Shown here one piece after another: positions 1 to 7,572 of a stretch of 16,472 nucleotides of DNA (within the stretch, counting starts at the first letter, position 1; each line of letters starts with the position of its first letter). Source of the DNA: Halanaerobiales bacterium (lineage in GTDB: Bacteria; Bacillota_F; Halanaerobiia; DY22613). The notes under the pieces are model-generated. The model was not told the DNA's origin. It saw nothing but the letters and a program-made list of their open reading frames with translations, and did not search any database. Location of the stretch: positions 1 to 16,472 of the forward strand of contig JAGMES010000094.1 in NCBI GenBank assembly GCA_023128035.1, given 5' to 3'. The position numbers and the translations under genes are program-made.

Positions 1-48
1 CCCACCACTTATAGAAGTGGGGGTCATATCTAAAAATATATTTTTTAG
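1..48 (+). terminator. Hairpin pair, probably the terminator of an upstream gene
   Basis: Positions 5-10 (CCACTT) pair with 15-20 (AAGTGG) around an ATAG loop. The stem extends as CCC 1-3 with GGG 21-23 if A4 is bulged. A second AT-only hairpin follows at 30-48 (CTAAAAA, TATA, TTTTTTAG) and supplies a T run. The pair looks like the end of a transcription unit lying left of the window. The first hairpin has no T tract directly after it, so termination is an inference. Confidence 0.4.
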
Positions 49-77
49 ACTTAACAACTTCTTATAGGAGTGATATA

Positions 78-1664
78 ATGGATAGACGGGGTTATCGGGT
101 TTATTATCTTGATCCGGAAGAAGATATAAATAGTTTAATAGCTGAGCTTGGTCAGACTACTTTGCAGAAAATAGCACTTGTTGTTCATCAGAGTTCAAAC
201 ATTTTTAACAGCCGAATCAATATTCAGTTACTTCAAAAGTATTTAAAAGATTGGCAGAAAGAATTGGTCTTTATTTCAGCTGAAATGCGACTGATTCGCT
301 TAAGTTTAGAAATAGGTATAAAAATTTATGCTGATCTAGAGGCTTTTGAGTTAGATGAACCTATTGAAGATGTAAATGAACCTTTGGTTACTTCTTTAAG
401 CACTGAAGAACTTCTTCCAGATATTTATGCTCAAACTATACATAAGGATGAGTCAGTTGAAGAAATTCCCATGTATAGAAGCAGAAGGCATAGAAAGCAT
501 TTGGGAAGAAAGATTACTGTCGTTGTTGTTGCTTTAGTTATTCTTTTGGGGATGGGGTGGTTCTACTTTAACTTTTCAATAGTTACTGTTGAAATAAGTC
601 CTATCATCGAAGATTTAGAACAAAATTTCCAACTTACCTGTGATCATGATCTTCAAAAGATACAACTTGCTGAGCGAAAAATTCCTATGGTAAATGCTAA
701 ATATGAAGTTAAAGGCCAAGCAACTGTTCCTACAACTGGTCAAAAACGTATTGGTTATAAAAGAGCAGAGGGAAAAGTAGTTTTTTTCAATAATCAAAAA
801 AAGAATGTAACTGTTCCTGCTGGTACTGTTTTAAAAACAAGTAAAGAAATAAAATTTAAAACTGTTCAAACAGTTACTGTACCTGCCTTAACGGAAAATT
901 TTATTTTGGGCGTTTCTTCAGGAACTACATCAGGCATGGCTGAGGTTAATATGGTGGCTTTGGAAGCGGGGAGTCAAGGAAATGTATCGGTGGAGAAAGT
1001 AAGTTTCTTTGATGGTAAAGATTATGGGTTAGAAGTTAGAAATCCAAAAGAAACCCATAATGGTTCTGATCGGACAGTAATGACTGTCGCTCAAGCAGAT
1101 TTAGAGAAAGTCATGGAAAATTTAGAAATCGAACTAAAAAATAAAATTATCAATCAACTTTCTGACGAAGTAAATTTAGAGTATCAAATTCTTAAAGATA
1201 CTTTACAATGTAAGCTTCAAAATATTTCTGTCAATCATTCTGTTGATATGGAATCTGAAGTAGTGACTGCTACTGCTCAGATGGTTGCTACAAGTTATCT
1301 TTTAAGGAAAGAGGATTTGAGAATTATTATTGCAGATCTGTATCGCGCAGAACTTCCAGATTATTATCGAATCCGATCAGGAAATATTGAACTATCAGAA
1401 TTGAGTACTTTTTTGCAGGCTGATGGAAAAGCTAAAGTTAATTTAAAGGCTACGGCTCAAGTGATTGCAGATGTTCAACCTAAGCAGATTATTGAAAAAC
1501 TAAAAGGGCAGACTGTAGCATATGCAAATAGTCTTTTAGAAAAGATGAACGAGATCAAAAATCATGAGATCTTTGCTGATGGTAAATCTAAGATCCCTAA
1601 TTTTACCTTTGCAATTCGGGTTATTGTCCGAGCCCCAACAGATGCTGAGGAAGGGAGTATTTAA
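78..1664 (+). CDS. Membrane-anchored baseplate J/gp47-like protein
   Basis: The 528-residue protein has three parts. Residues 1-90 form a compact alpha/beta-looking domain with hydrophobic strands alternating with helices. An acidic linker (about 91-130) and a basic patch RRHRKHLGRK (136-145) precede one transmembrane helix (about 146-164), which suggests the N-terminus is inside. The rest is a long exported part. Residues about 229-270 carry the recurring pattern GKVVFFN, VPAGT and a closing VTVPA, typical of Firmicute, cyanobacterial and Chloroflexi proteins annotated as baseplate J/gp47 family. No other phage tail or contractile-injection genes are nearby, so a tail role is unlikely; I infer a cell-envelope protein of unknown function. 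The start is an ATG with AGGAGTG seven bases upstream. The stop lies one base before the ruvX start, so the two are probably co-transcribed. Confidence 0.7.
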   Translation: MDRRGYRVYYLDPEEDINSLIAELGQTTLQKIALVVHQSSNIFNSRINIQLLQKYLKDWQKELVFISAEMRLIRLSLEIGIKIYADLEAFELDEPIEDVNEPLVTSLSTEELLPDIYAQTIHKDESVEEIPMYRSRRHRKHLGRKITVVVVALVILLGMGWFYFNFSIVTVEISPIIEDLEQNFQLTCDHDLQKIQLAERKIPMVNAKYEVKGQATVPTTGQKRIGYKRAEGKVVFFNNQKKNVTVPAGTVLKTSKEIKFKTVQTVTVPALTENFILGVSSGTTSGMAEVNMVALEAGSQGNVSVEKVSFFDGKDYGLEVRNPKETHNGSDRTVMTVAQADLEKVMENLEIELKNKIINQLSDEVNLEYQILKDTLQCKLQNISVNHSVDMESEVVTATAQMVATSYLLRKEDLRIIIADLYRAELPDYYRIRSGNIELSELSTFLQADGKAKVNLKATAQVIADVQPKQIIEKLKGQTVAYANSLLEKMNEIKNHEIFADGKSKIPNFTFAIRVIVRAPTDAEEGSI

Positions 1665-1665
1665 C

Positions 1666-2076
1666 TTGCGAATAATGGCTTTGGATTATGGAGATAAAAG
1701 AATAGGTGTTGCGTTAAGTGATGCATTAAAGATGACTGCCCAGGGTAAAGAAGTGATCCATCATACTAATCTCCAAGCTGACTTAAAACGTTTGGGTGAG
1801 ATTATTGAAGAAGATGTGGTTGAAAGAATCGTGGTTGGATTACCTAGAAATATGAATGGTACATATGGTCCACGATCTGAGAAAACTTTACAATTTGTCG
1901 AGAAGTTAAAAGAAGAATTTTCTTTGCCAGTAGAAACCTGGGATGAAAGGCTTTCCACAATAGCTGCTGAAAGAACTCTTTTAGAGGCAGATGTAAGTCG
2001 AAAGAAGCGAAAAAAAGTTATTGATATGATGGCAGCAACAATTATTCTCCAGGGTTACTTGGGCAGATATTATTGA
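1666..2076 (+). CDS. ruvX: RuvX/YqgF family Holliday junction resolvase-like nuclease
   Basis: A 136-residue RNase H-fold protein (YqgF/YrrK family) proposed to resolve Holliday junctions or process the 5' end of pre-16S rRNA. The three acidic residues expected of the active site are visible: Asp7 in the LDYGDKRIG start motif, Glu94 in TWDERLST and Asp120 in VIDMMAA. The family motif VVGLPRNMNG lies at 57-65. I place the start at TTG 1666 because AAGGGAG sits at 1651-1657 and the protein then begins MRIMALDYGD, as family members do. A longer reading from 1564 would overlap the previous gene with unrelated residues. It follows the baseplate-J-like gene by one base and precedes a DUF1292 gene, the same order as yrrK-yrzB in Bacillus. 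Confidence 0.95.
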   Translation: MRIMALDYGDKRIGVALSDALKMTAQGKEVIHHTNLQADLKRLGEIIEEDVVERIVVGLPRNMNGTYGPRSEKTLQFVEKLKEEFSLPVETWDERLSTIAAERTLLEADVSRKKRKKVIDMMAATIILQGYLGRYY

Positions 2077-2091
2077 TAGGAGTGAATGACA

Positions 2092-2385
2092 ATGAGTGAA
2101 AAAGGAATATTTAATGTAGACGTTGAAAGAGGATTGCTGATTCTTGAAGATGAAGATGGGAATGAAGAAAAGTTTATTATTGAAGATGAAATTGAATTTG
2201 ATGGAAAGCGTTATTTAATTCTTTGCCATGAGGAAGAGACTGATTTGGGCGAATATATCGCCTTGCGAGTTGAAAAAGATGAAAATGGCGAGGAATTTAT
2301 GATGACCATCGAGGATGATGATGAACTAAATCGTCTTCAAGAAGAATTGGATAAATTGGATGTAGATGTAGATTTAGAAGAATAA
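2092..2385 (+). CDS. Acidic DUF1292 family protein (YrzB-like)
   Basis: A 97-residue, very Asp/Glu-rich soluble protein. It contains the DUF1292 pattern of a short beta-rich body (IFNVDVERGLLILEDEDGNE, then FDGKRYLILCHEE and EYIALRVEKDENGEEF) and an acidic helical tail (DELNRLQEELDKLD). The function of the family is not known. Its position right after ruvX is conserved in Firmicutes (yrrK-yrzB) and supports the assignment. Two ATGs are possible: 2086 lies only 3 bases after AGGAG (2078-2082), while 2092 has a normal 9-base spacing, so I use 2092. The transcription unit ends just behind it. Confidence 0.85.
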   Translation: MSEKGIFNVDVERGLLILEDEDGNEEKFIIEDEIEFDGKRYLILCHEEETDLGEYIALRVEKDENGEEFMMTIEDDDELNRLQEELDKLDVDVDLEE

Positions 2386-2389
2386 TCAT

Positions 2390-2424
2390 AAAATCCCACT
2401 CTCATCATGAGAGTGGGATTTTTC
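2390..2424 (+). terminator. Rho-independent terminator after the ruvX unit
   Basis: AAAATCCCACTCTCA pairs almost perfectly with the following TGAGAGTGGGATTTT around a small loop, and the stem runs directly into a T tract (2419-2423). This is a classical intrinsic terminator five bases after the DUF1292 stop codon. Confidence 0.95.
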
Positions 2425-2474
2425 TATTAAGGGAGGATATGATAGAAAAACGTCGTAATAAATAACATTAAAGG

Positions 2475-2503
2475 ATTCAAATTACAAAAAAGGAGATTTG
2501 AAT
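2475..2503. promoter_or_regulatory. Inverted repeat upstream of the EamA transporter
   Basis: ATTCAAAT (2475-2482) and ATTTGAAT (2496-2503) form an exact 8-bp inverted repeat with a 13-base spacer containing AAAAAAGGAG. It lies about 35 bases upstream of the transporter start. It could be a repressor operator or a 5'-leader hairpin. I do not recognise the motif, and in AT-rich DNA chance is a real alternative. Confidence 0.25.
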
Positions 2504-2536
2504 TTTATTACTCAATTTACAAGGAGGGTGTAGCAT

Positions 2537-3439
2537 ATGCAATTGCGGTTTAACAAGTTCGTTTTAATGGCGATATTTAGTTGTCTTATTTTTGGTCTTG
2601 AATTTGTCTTTGTTGCTCAGGCTTTAGAAAAAATTCAGCCGATGCATCTTTTAGGATTTAGATTTATTCTATCAGTTCTGACATTAACGATATTTAAATT
2701 TCTGGGATTAATTAAAGTGAATTTTCAGAAAAAAGGTTTAAGAAGTTTGTTTATTTTGTCCTTATTGCAACCAGTAATATATTTTATTTTGGAAACGATA
2801 GGTATTGGTAAGACTTCTGCAACAGAAGCGGGGATAATCATTGCAACGATTCCAGTAATGGTAACTATTTTGACGTTATTGTTTTTAAAGGAGTCTACTT
2901 CACTTTTTCAAATTTTTTCATCATTACTTTCAATTGGTGGTGTAATCCTAATTACGGTTATGGCAGGTTCTTCTGGTGAAAGTAGTAGTCTTTTTGGAAT
3001 ATCATTATTATTTTTAGCAGTTTTTACTTATGCTATTTATATGATTTTAGTACGAAAAGTATCATCAATTTTTACTCCAGTTGAAATTACTTATGTCATG
3101 ATGTGGGCTGGAGCAATAGTTTTTAATGTAATTTCTATTGCTCAACATTTTTATAAAGGTTCGCTAAATGAATATTTTATTCCGCTGGGATTTTCTAATG
3201 TTTTGATTTCAATTTTCTATTTAGGAGTAGTTTCAACTTTGGGTTTTTTTCTAGGTAACTACATAATTGCAAATTTAGGAGCTTCTAGATCTGCAATATT
3301 TGCTAATTTAACTACAATAATTGCTATTTTGGCAGGAATAATGATACGTCATGATCAATTTTATTGGTATCATGCTGTAGGAACTATAATGATACTTCTG
3401 GGGGTTTTTGGATCTGTTAATCAAAATAAACTGGAGTAA
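2537..3439 (+). CDS. EamA/DMT family transporter
   Basis: A 300-residue, strongly hydrophobic inner-membrane protein with about ten predicted transmembrane helices in two EamA repeats (about residues 8-140 and 153-293). The family is metabolite exporters of the drug/metabolite transporter superfamily. Visible family features include the loop LEKIQPMHLLGFRFILSVL after helix 1, GIGKTSATEAGIIIATIPV at the helix 3-4 border, and ANLGASRSAIFANLTTIIAIL in the second repeat. The substrate cannot be told from sequence. The start ATG has a strong AAGGAGGGTG ribosome site. The gene stands alone between the terminator at 2390-2424 and the next promoter, with an inverted repeat upstream that could be regulatory. 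Confidence 0.92.
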   Translation: MQLRFNKFVLMAIFSCLIFGLEFVFVAQALEKIQPMHLLGFRFILSVLTLTIFKFLGLIKVNFQKKGLRSLFILSLLQPVIYFILETIGIGKTSATEAGIIIATIPVMVTILTLLFLKESTSLFQIFSSLLSIGGVILITVMAGSSGESSSLFGISLLFLAVFTYAIYMILVRKVSSIFTPVEITYVMMWAGAIVFNVISIAQHFYKGSLNEYFIPLGFSNVLISIFYLGVVSTLGFFLGNYIIANLGASRSAIFANLTTIIAILAGIMIRHDQFYWYHAVGTIMILLGVFGSVNQNKLE

Positions 3440-3515
3440 CTAGCTCTGCATTGTGTATGGAAAGCTTTTACGACTATGGCGATCAGCAATTTCTTGTTTT
3501 TTTCATTATTATTAT

Positions 3516-3544
3516 TTGATAAACCGGACTAATTTAAGTATAAT
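3516..3544 (+). promoter_or_regulatory. Sigma-A type promoter for mltG-trmR-trhP
   Basis: TTGATA at 3516-3521 and a perfect TATAAT at 3539-3544 are separated by exactly 17 bases. Transcription would begin near 3551, about 37 bases before the mltG start. It is the best housekeeping promoter in the window and would drive the three-gene unit that follows. Confidence 0.8.
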
Positions 3545-3587
3545 AAGAGAGAAGTCATAACTTTATCTTAGAAAGGGTGAGATTTTC

Positions 3588-4607
3588 TTGCCTCAGATAT
3601 CATTTAATTTTAGGTGGAATAATTCTCAATTAATCGGTGTAATCTTGATTTTAGCAACTTTTGGGGCTGGAGCAGCTTTTTTTGTAGATTATCAATTAGG
3701 ACCTATCGATTATTTTTCTCCGAAAGTAGTGGAAGTAGATGTTCCAATTGGAAGCAGTGTTATAAAAATTGGAATAACGCTAGAAGAATCTGGGTTGATT
3801 CGGAATGCATCTTACTTTACTGCTTTAACTCGCTTACTGGGAGTTGAAGGTAAGCTGAAAGCTGGTTATTATGAATTTAATACTGGAATGTCTGTAAAAC
3901 AGATTGTTGAAAAAATCGTTAAAGGTAAGGTTTCTACTTTAAAATTAACGATTCCGGAAGGGTTAACTGTGAAGGAGATGGCATCTCTGATTGAAGCCAA
4001 AATTGGAATTTCTACAGAAGAATTTTTAGAGGCAGCAAGGGAATTTAATCTAGATTATACGACGAAACAGGATGTAGAATTTCAGGTGGAAGGATTTTTA
4101 TTTCCTGATACCTATCAGATTCCCATCAGAGTGACTGCTGAAGATTTATTACAGATTATGGTTAACCGCTTTAAACAAGTTATGGGTATAAAATCCGTGA
4201 TTGTGAGAGATAGATCTTTATCAATTTGGGAACTGATAACCATAGCTTCTTTGATAGAAGAAGAGGCGAAATTAGATGGAGATCGTTCTTTGATTGCTGG
4301 GGTAATCTATAATCGTTTAGATGAAAGGATGAAATTGCAACTTTGTGCTAGTGTTTTATATGTGATGGAAGAGAAAAAAGAACGTCTTTCTCTGAAAGAT
4401 ACACGTATTGATTCTCCCTATAACACTTATCAAAACGCTGGTTTACCGCCTGGCCCAATCTCCAACCCAGGCTTAAAATCACTTCAGGCTGCATTAAATC
4501 CTGAAAAAAGTGATTATCTGTTTTATTTTGCTATGCCTGATGGAACAACCTATTATTCTAAAACTTATAATGAGCATTTAAGAGCGATTAAGAAATATTT
4601 GGATTGA
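3588..4607 (+). CDS. mltG: Endolytic murein transglycosylase MltG (YceG/YrrL)
   Basis: A membrane-anchored lytic transglycosylase that cuts nascent peptidoglycan glycan strands and so sets their length. It has a short cytoplasmic N-terminus and one transmembrane helix (about residues 14-33). A LysM-like region follows (about 48-118; VPIGSSVIKIGITLEESGLI, then the AGYYEFNTGMSVKQIV motif), and then the YceG catalytic domain (about 165-339). The catalytic glutamate should be Glu224 in IASLIEEEA. The Firmicute signature around CASVLYVM and the DSPYNTY...GLPPGPISNPG block are intact. The 339-residue length is normal. The start is TTG at 3588 with AAAGGGTGAG upstream. The gene order mltG-methyltransferase-U32 matches yrrL-yrrM-yrrN/O of Bacillus. 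Confidence 0.95.
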   Translation: MPQISFNFRWNNSQLIGVILILATFGAGAAFFVDYQLGPIDYFSPKVVEVDVPIGSSVIKIGITLEESGLIRNASYFTALTRLLGVEGKLKAGYYEFNTGMSVKQIVEKIVKGKVSTLKLTIPEGLTVKEMASLIEAKIGISTEEFLEAAREFNLDYTTKQDVEFQVEGFLFPDTYQIPIRVTAEDLLQIMVNRFKQVMGIKSVIVRDRSLSIWELITIASLIEEEAKLDGDRSLIAGVIYNRLDERMKLQLCASVLYVMEEKKERLSLKDTRIDSPYNTYQNAGLPPGPISNPGLKSLQAALNPEKSDYLFYFAMPDGTTYYSKTYNEHLRAIKKYLD

Positions 4608-4665
4608 TTTTGGAGATACTATAGAGTGTGTATTCACACATGGTGGAAGATTTGGAGGTACAATT

Positions 4666-5322
4666 ATGGCGGAACTATTGAGTAAGTCGCTTCAAGAGTT
4701 TTTGACAAATACAGTACAGCCGCGTGAACCGCTCCTTCAACGATTGGAGGAGCAAGCGGCCTTAGAACATATTCCCATCATTCACTCAGAGGTGGGGCAA
4801 TTTTTACATTTTTTAATTCGTCTTCATCAACCTAAATCTATTTTAGAAATAGGAACAGCTATTGGTTATTCTACGATCTGGATGACTAGGGCCGCTGGGC
4901 CAGATGCTCAGATCAAAACTATTGAAATTAATGAGAATCGTGCATATGAAGCCTGGTTGAATATAAAAGAAGCTAAAGTTGACAATCAGGTGCAGAGTAT
5001 TGTGGGCGATGCGGTTGATCTTATAGGCAAATTAGATACAAAATTTGATTTGATCTTTATTGATGCTGCTAAAGGTCAATATCTTACTTTTTTAGAAGAT
5101 GCCTTAAAGATTTTAAATCCAGGTGGGCTTATTGTAGCAGATAATGTGTTATTAAAGGGTTGGGTAGCAAATAATGAACTGCTGCCTCATCGACGCATGA
5201 GAACTATGGTAAATCGGATGAAAGACTATGTTCAATTGGTGATGAATCACCCTGAACTAACCTCTTCTATCATACCTGTTGGTGATGGGGTGGCTGTGAG
5301 TTTGAAGGAAGTGAGGAGATAA
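4666..5322 (+). CDS. trmR: tRNA 5-hydroxyuridine methyltransferase TrmR (O-methyltransferase)
   Basis: A 218-residue class I SAM-dependent O-methyltransferase of the YrrM/TrmR type. Family knowledge: TrmR methylates 5-hydroxyuridine at wobble position 34 of tRNA to 5-methoxyuridine (mo5U). The SAM-binding loop is ILEIGTAIGYSTIWM (59-73), and the acidic strand end is IEINE (86-90). Metal ligands correspond to Asp133 in FIDAAKGQY and Asp159-Asn160 in VADNVL. The start has a GGAGGT ribosome site. It sits 58 bases after mltG and only 2 bases before the U32 gene, whose relatives make the hydroxyuridine substrate. This context favours TrmR over a catechol- or caffeoyl-CoA-type methyltransferase, which shares the same fold. 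Confidence 0.88.
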   Translation: MAELLSKSLQEFLTNTVQPREPLLQRLEEQAALEHIPIIHSEVGQFLHFLIRLHQPKSILEIGTAIGYSTIWMTRAAGPDAQIKTIEINENRAYEAWLNIKEAKVDNQVQSIVGDAVDLIGKLDTKFDLIFIDAAKGQYLTFLEDALKILNPGGLIVADNVLLKGWVANNELLPHRRMRTMVNRMKDYVQLVMNHPELTSSIIPVGDGVAVSLKEVRR

Positions 5323-5324
5323 AA

Positions 5325-6548
5325 ATGAACATACCAGAAATTTTAGCTCCTGCAGGTAGTTTAGAAAAATTAAAAGTTGCAGTCTTATATGGAGCAGATG
5401 CAGTTTATTTGGGAGGTAAGGAATTTGGCTTAAGGGAAGGCGCGAATAACTTTACTATTGAAGAACTTGAAGAAGGTATAGCTTTCGCTTATGAGCATGG
5501 GGTGAAAGTTTATGTAACAGTAAATATTATTCCTCATAACCGAGATCTCTATAATTTACCTCAGTATTTAAAAAAATTGGCTGAATTAAAAGTAGATGCT
5601 GTGATTGTAGCAGATCCCGGAATTTTGATGATGATAAAAGAAAACATTCCAGATATGGAAGTTCACTTAAGCACTCAGGCTAATGCTGTTAATTGGGCTA
5701 GCGTAAAATTTTGGTATGAACAAGGGGTAAAACGGGTGGTTATGGCTCGTGAACTCTCTATTGAAGAGATAAAAGAGATAAATGGAAAAGTTCCTCAAGT
5801 AGATATTGAGGCTTTTGTTCATGGCGCGATGTGCATCTCTTATTCGGGACGCTGCCTTTTGAGCAATTATATGACTTACCGTGATGCTAATCAAGGGCAA
5901 TGTGCTCAATCCTGTCGATGGAAATATCATTTAGTTGAAGAAAAACGTCCTGGTGAATACTTTCCTATCTTTGAAGATGAACGGGGAACACATATATTTA
6001 ATTCTAAGGATTTATGTATGATTGAATATATTCCACAATTGATTCAATCAGGTATCAAAAGTTTCAAAATTGAGGGTCGGATGAAGAGTTTGCATTACGC
6101 TGCAGTTGTCACTAATATTTATCGCAAGGCAGTAGATCGGTATATAAAAGACCCAGAAAATTATACTTTTGATCCTTTGTGGCTAGAAGAATTAAAGAAA
6201 GTCAGCCATCGGAATTATACCACAGGATTTTATTTTGGTAAACCAGGAGAAAATGAACATAACTATGAGAGTTCAGCATATATCCGTAATTATGACTTTA
6301 TGGGTATGGTACAGGATTATTTTCCTGAAACTAAAGAAGCATTAGTTGAAGTTAGACATAAATTTTTCAAAGGAGATCAGATAGAGATTTTTAGCCCTAC
6401 TACTCAAAGCTTTAGCGCTGAGCTTGCATATATCAAGGATGAGGAGGGTAAAGAAATTGAAAGTGCTCCACATCCTCATCAAATGATTCGAATTCCGGTA
6501 GGAAATTCAGTAAAACAGTTTGATATGGTTCGTCGAGAACGTAAATGA
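5325..6548 (+). CDS. trhP: U32 family protein, tRNA uridine-34 hydroxylase type (TrhP/YrrO-like)
   Basis: A 407-residue peptidase U32 family protein. Members of this subtype (E. coli TrhP/YegQ, Bacillus YrrO) are Fe-S proteins that hydroxylate tRNA wobble uridine to ho5U using prephenate, rather than working as proteases. It has an N-terminal TIM-barrel-like part starting EILAPAGSLEKLKVAV and the U32 signature EAFVHGAMCISYSGRCLLS (162-180). Cys170, Cys177, Cys193 and Cys231 are candidate cluster ligands; Cys197 is also present. Next comes SGIKSFKIEGRMKS (242-255). A C-terminal beta domain (about 325-405) follows. The start lies 2 bases after trmR, with a GAGGAG site inside the end of trmR, so the two are translationally close. 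Bacillus has two paralogues (yrrN, yrrO); only the longer type is seen here. Confidence 0.88.
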   Translation: MNIPEILAPAGSLEKLKVAVLYGADAVYLGGKEFGLREGANNFTIEELEEGIAFAYEHGVKVYVTVNIIPHNRDLYNLPQYLKKLAELKVDAVIVADPGILMMIKENIPDMEVHLSTQANAVNWASVKFWYEQGVKRVVMARELSIEEIKEINGKVPQVDIEAFVHGAMCISYSGRCLLSNYMTYRDANQGQCAQSCRWKYHLVEEKRPGEYFPIFEDERGTHIFNSKDLCMIEYIPQLIQSGIKSFKIEGRMKSLHYAAVVTNIYRKAVDRYIKDPENYTFDPLWLEELKKVSHRNYTTGFYFGKPGENEHNYESSAYIRNYDFMGMVQDYFPETKEALVEVRHKFFKGDQIEIFSPTTQSFSAELAYIKDEEGKEIESAPHPHQMIRIPVGNSVKQFDMVRRERK

Positions 6549-6595
6549 ACATGTTAGCTAAAATTTAATATAAAAAAAGTACTTACATGACAGGC

Positions 6596-6623
6596 ACTAT
6601 TTCACCATTTTCCACATATGATA
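6596..6623 (+). promoter_or_regulatory. Candidate sigma-K promoter upstream of sigK
   Basis: AC at 6596-6597, then 17 bases, then CATATGATA at 6615-6623 fits the sigma-K pattern (AC, about 17 bases, CATANNNTA) exactly. GATACAAAT at 6620-6628 also resembles a sigma-E -10 element, so the two mother-cell factors could share the site. A start near 6630 would leave a leader of roughly 34 bases before the ATG. The pattern is short, so this is a motif-level call only. Confidence 0.5.
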
Positions 6624-6663
6624 CAAATAAGAGATGCGCGTTAGCGCTAGTGGAGGTGTAAAT

Positions 6664-7371
6664 ATGGTGCCTTTTTTGTTGACCCTCTTAGGGTTTTCTT
6701 TATTTGAAGGAGCTATTTTACTGGTTTCATATATTTCAAATAATGTATTTCCGCAACCTTTATCGGCAAAAGAGGAGAGGGATTGCTTAAGGCGAATGAG
6801 GGAAGAAGGAGATTTAGAGGCACGTAGTACATTGATTGAACATAATCTTCGACTAGTAGCTCATATTGTAAAAAAATTTGAAGGAACCAGAGAAGATGCA
6901 GAAGATTTAATTTCCATTGGTACAGTGGGCTTAATTAAAGCAATACAGACTTTTAACCATACAAAGAAAACCCGTCTTGCCACTTATGCAGCTCGATGTA
7001 TAGAAAATGAAATTTTAATGCATCTACGCTCCACAAAAAAATTACAAGGTGAGATGTTAATTCATGAACCTATTGGTTCAGATAAAGAAGGAAATGAGAT
7101 TACTTTGCTTGATATTCTAGGTACAGAACCAGATATGATCTGTGATATTGTGCAATTGACTCTAGAGGAGGAAAAATTATACGATCTATTGAAAGAATTG
7201 GATGAAAGGGAACGTGTGGTAATTATAATGAGATATGGTTTGATAGATGGAGAACAATACACTCAACGAGAGATAGCAAAGAAATTAGGAATTTCTAGAT
7301 CCTATGTATCACGTATTGAAAAAAAGGCTATTCAAAAATTATCCAAAAAATTTTCTAAAGAGGGCTACTAA
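6664..7371 (+). CDS. sigK: RNA polymerase sporulation sigma factor, pro-sigma-K
   Basis: A 235-residue sigma-70 family factor that directs late mother-cell transcription (coat, cortex maturation) during sporulation. The first ~22 residues are a hydrophobic pro-sequence ([11 protein letters not shown]...AILLVS) followed by [12 protein letters not shown]. This matches the Bacillus pro-sigma-K cleavage region, where the membrane protease SpoIVFB acts. Region 2 contains [16 protein letters not shown] (58-73), [15 protein letters not shown] and [15 protein letters not shown]. Region 4 ends in the helix-turn-helix [20 protein letters not shown]. The start is ATG 6664 with GGAGGTG upstream; an in-frame ATG at 6634 would add ten residues that the family lacks. 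The gene is continuous, so no skin-type excision element interrupts it here. Confidence 0.95.
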   Translation: MVPFLLTLLGFSLFEGAILLVSYISNNVFPQPLSAKEERDCLRRMREEGDLEARSTLIEHNLRLVAHIVKKFEGTREDAEDLISIGTVGLIKAIQTFNHTKKTRLATYAARCIENEILMHLRSTKKLQGEMLIHEPIGSDKEGNEITLLDILGTEPDMICDIVQLTLEEEKLYDLLKELDERERVVIIMRYGLIDGEQYTQREIAKKLGISRSYVSRIEKKAIQKLSKKFSKEGY

Positions 7372-7408
7372 TAATCTATTTTGTAGCTTTATCTGCTTCG
7401 TAGATTTG

Positions 7409-7471
7409 TTAACAACTTTCGGAAGGAAATTATGAGTTAAGTTCTTCCGAAAGTTATTAAAATCCCTCTTT
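7409..7471 (+). terminator. Long hairpin after sigK, possible terminator
   Basis: A 19-base arm at 7409-7427 pairs with 7442-7460 with only two non-Watson-Crick positions. The core AACTTTCGGAAG/CTTCCGAAAGTT is a perfect 12 bp. A short T5 run occurs eight bases later (7469-7473), so it is not a textbook terminator. The stem is strong, and its place between sigK and the next promoter makes transcript ending or 3' protection likely. Confidence 0.6.
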
Positions 7472-7495
7472 TTACTTCCCTTTTTCTTCGGGACA

Positions 7496-7504
7496 TGTTA
7501 TAAT
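7496..7504 (+). promoter_or_regulatory. Extended -10 promoter for yqeG
   Basis: TG at 7496-7497, one base, then a perfect TATAAT at 7499-7504 form an extended -10 element. No convincing -35 box lies 16-18 bases upstream, which is acceptable for this class. Predicted start near 7511, about 60 bases before the yqeG TTG. A small hairpin (AGGAC, TTTT, GTCCT) would lie at the 5' end of the transcript. Confidence 0.6.
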
Positions 7505-7572
7505 ATAAAGGACTTTTGTCCTATATAATTATAAATTATGGATAAATTTTACATATTAGAGGTGAGTGTATC

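Noticed and set aside
1564..1665. Upstream ATG extension of ruvX
   Set aside because: It overlaps the end of the baseplate-J-like gene, adds residues foreign to the family, and TTG 1666 has a good ribosome site and gives the canonical N-terminus.
4626..4641. Small GTGTG/CACAC hairpin before trmR
   Set aside because: Five base pairs with a four-base loop and no T tract; too weak to be called a terminator or regulator.
5667..5930. Minus-strand open frames such as this one
   Set aside because: They sit opposite well-supported conserved genes, lack family motifs and ribosome sites, and are antisense shadows.
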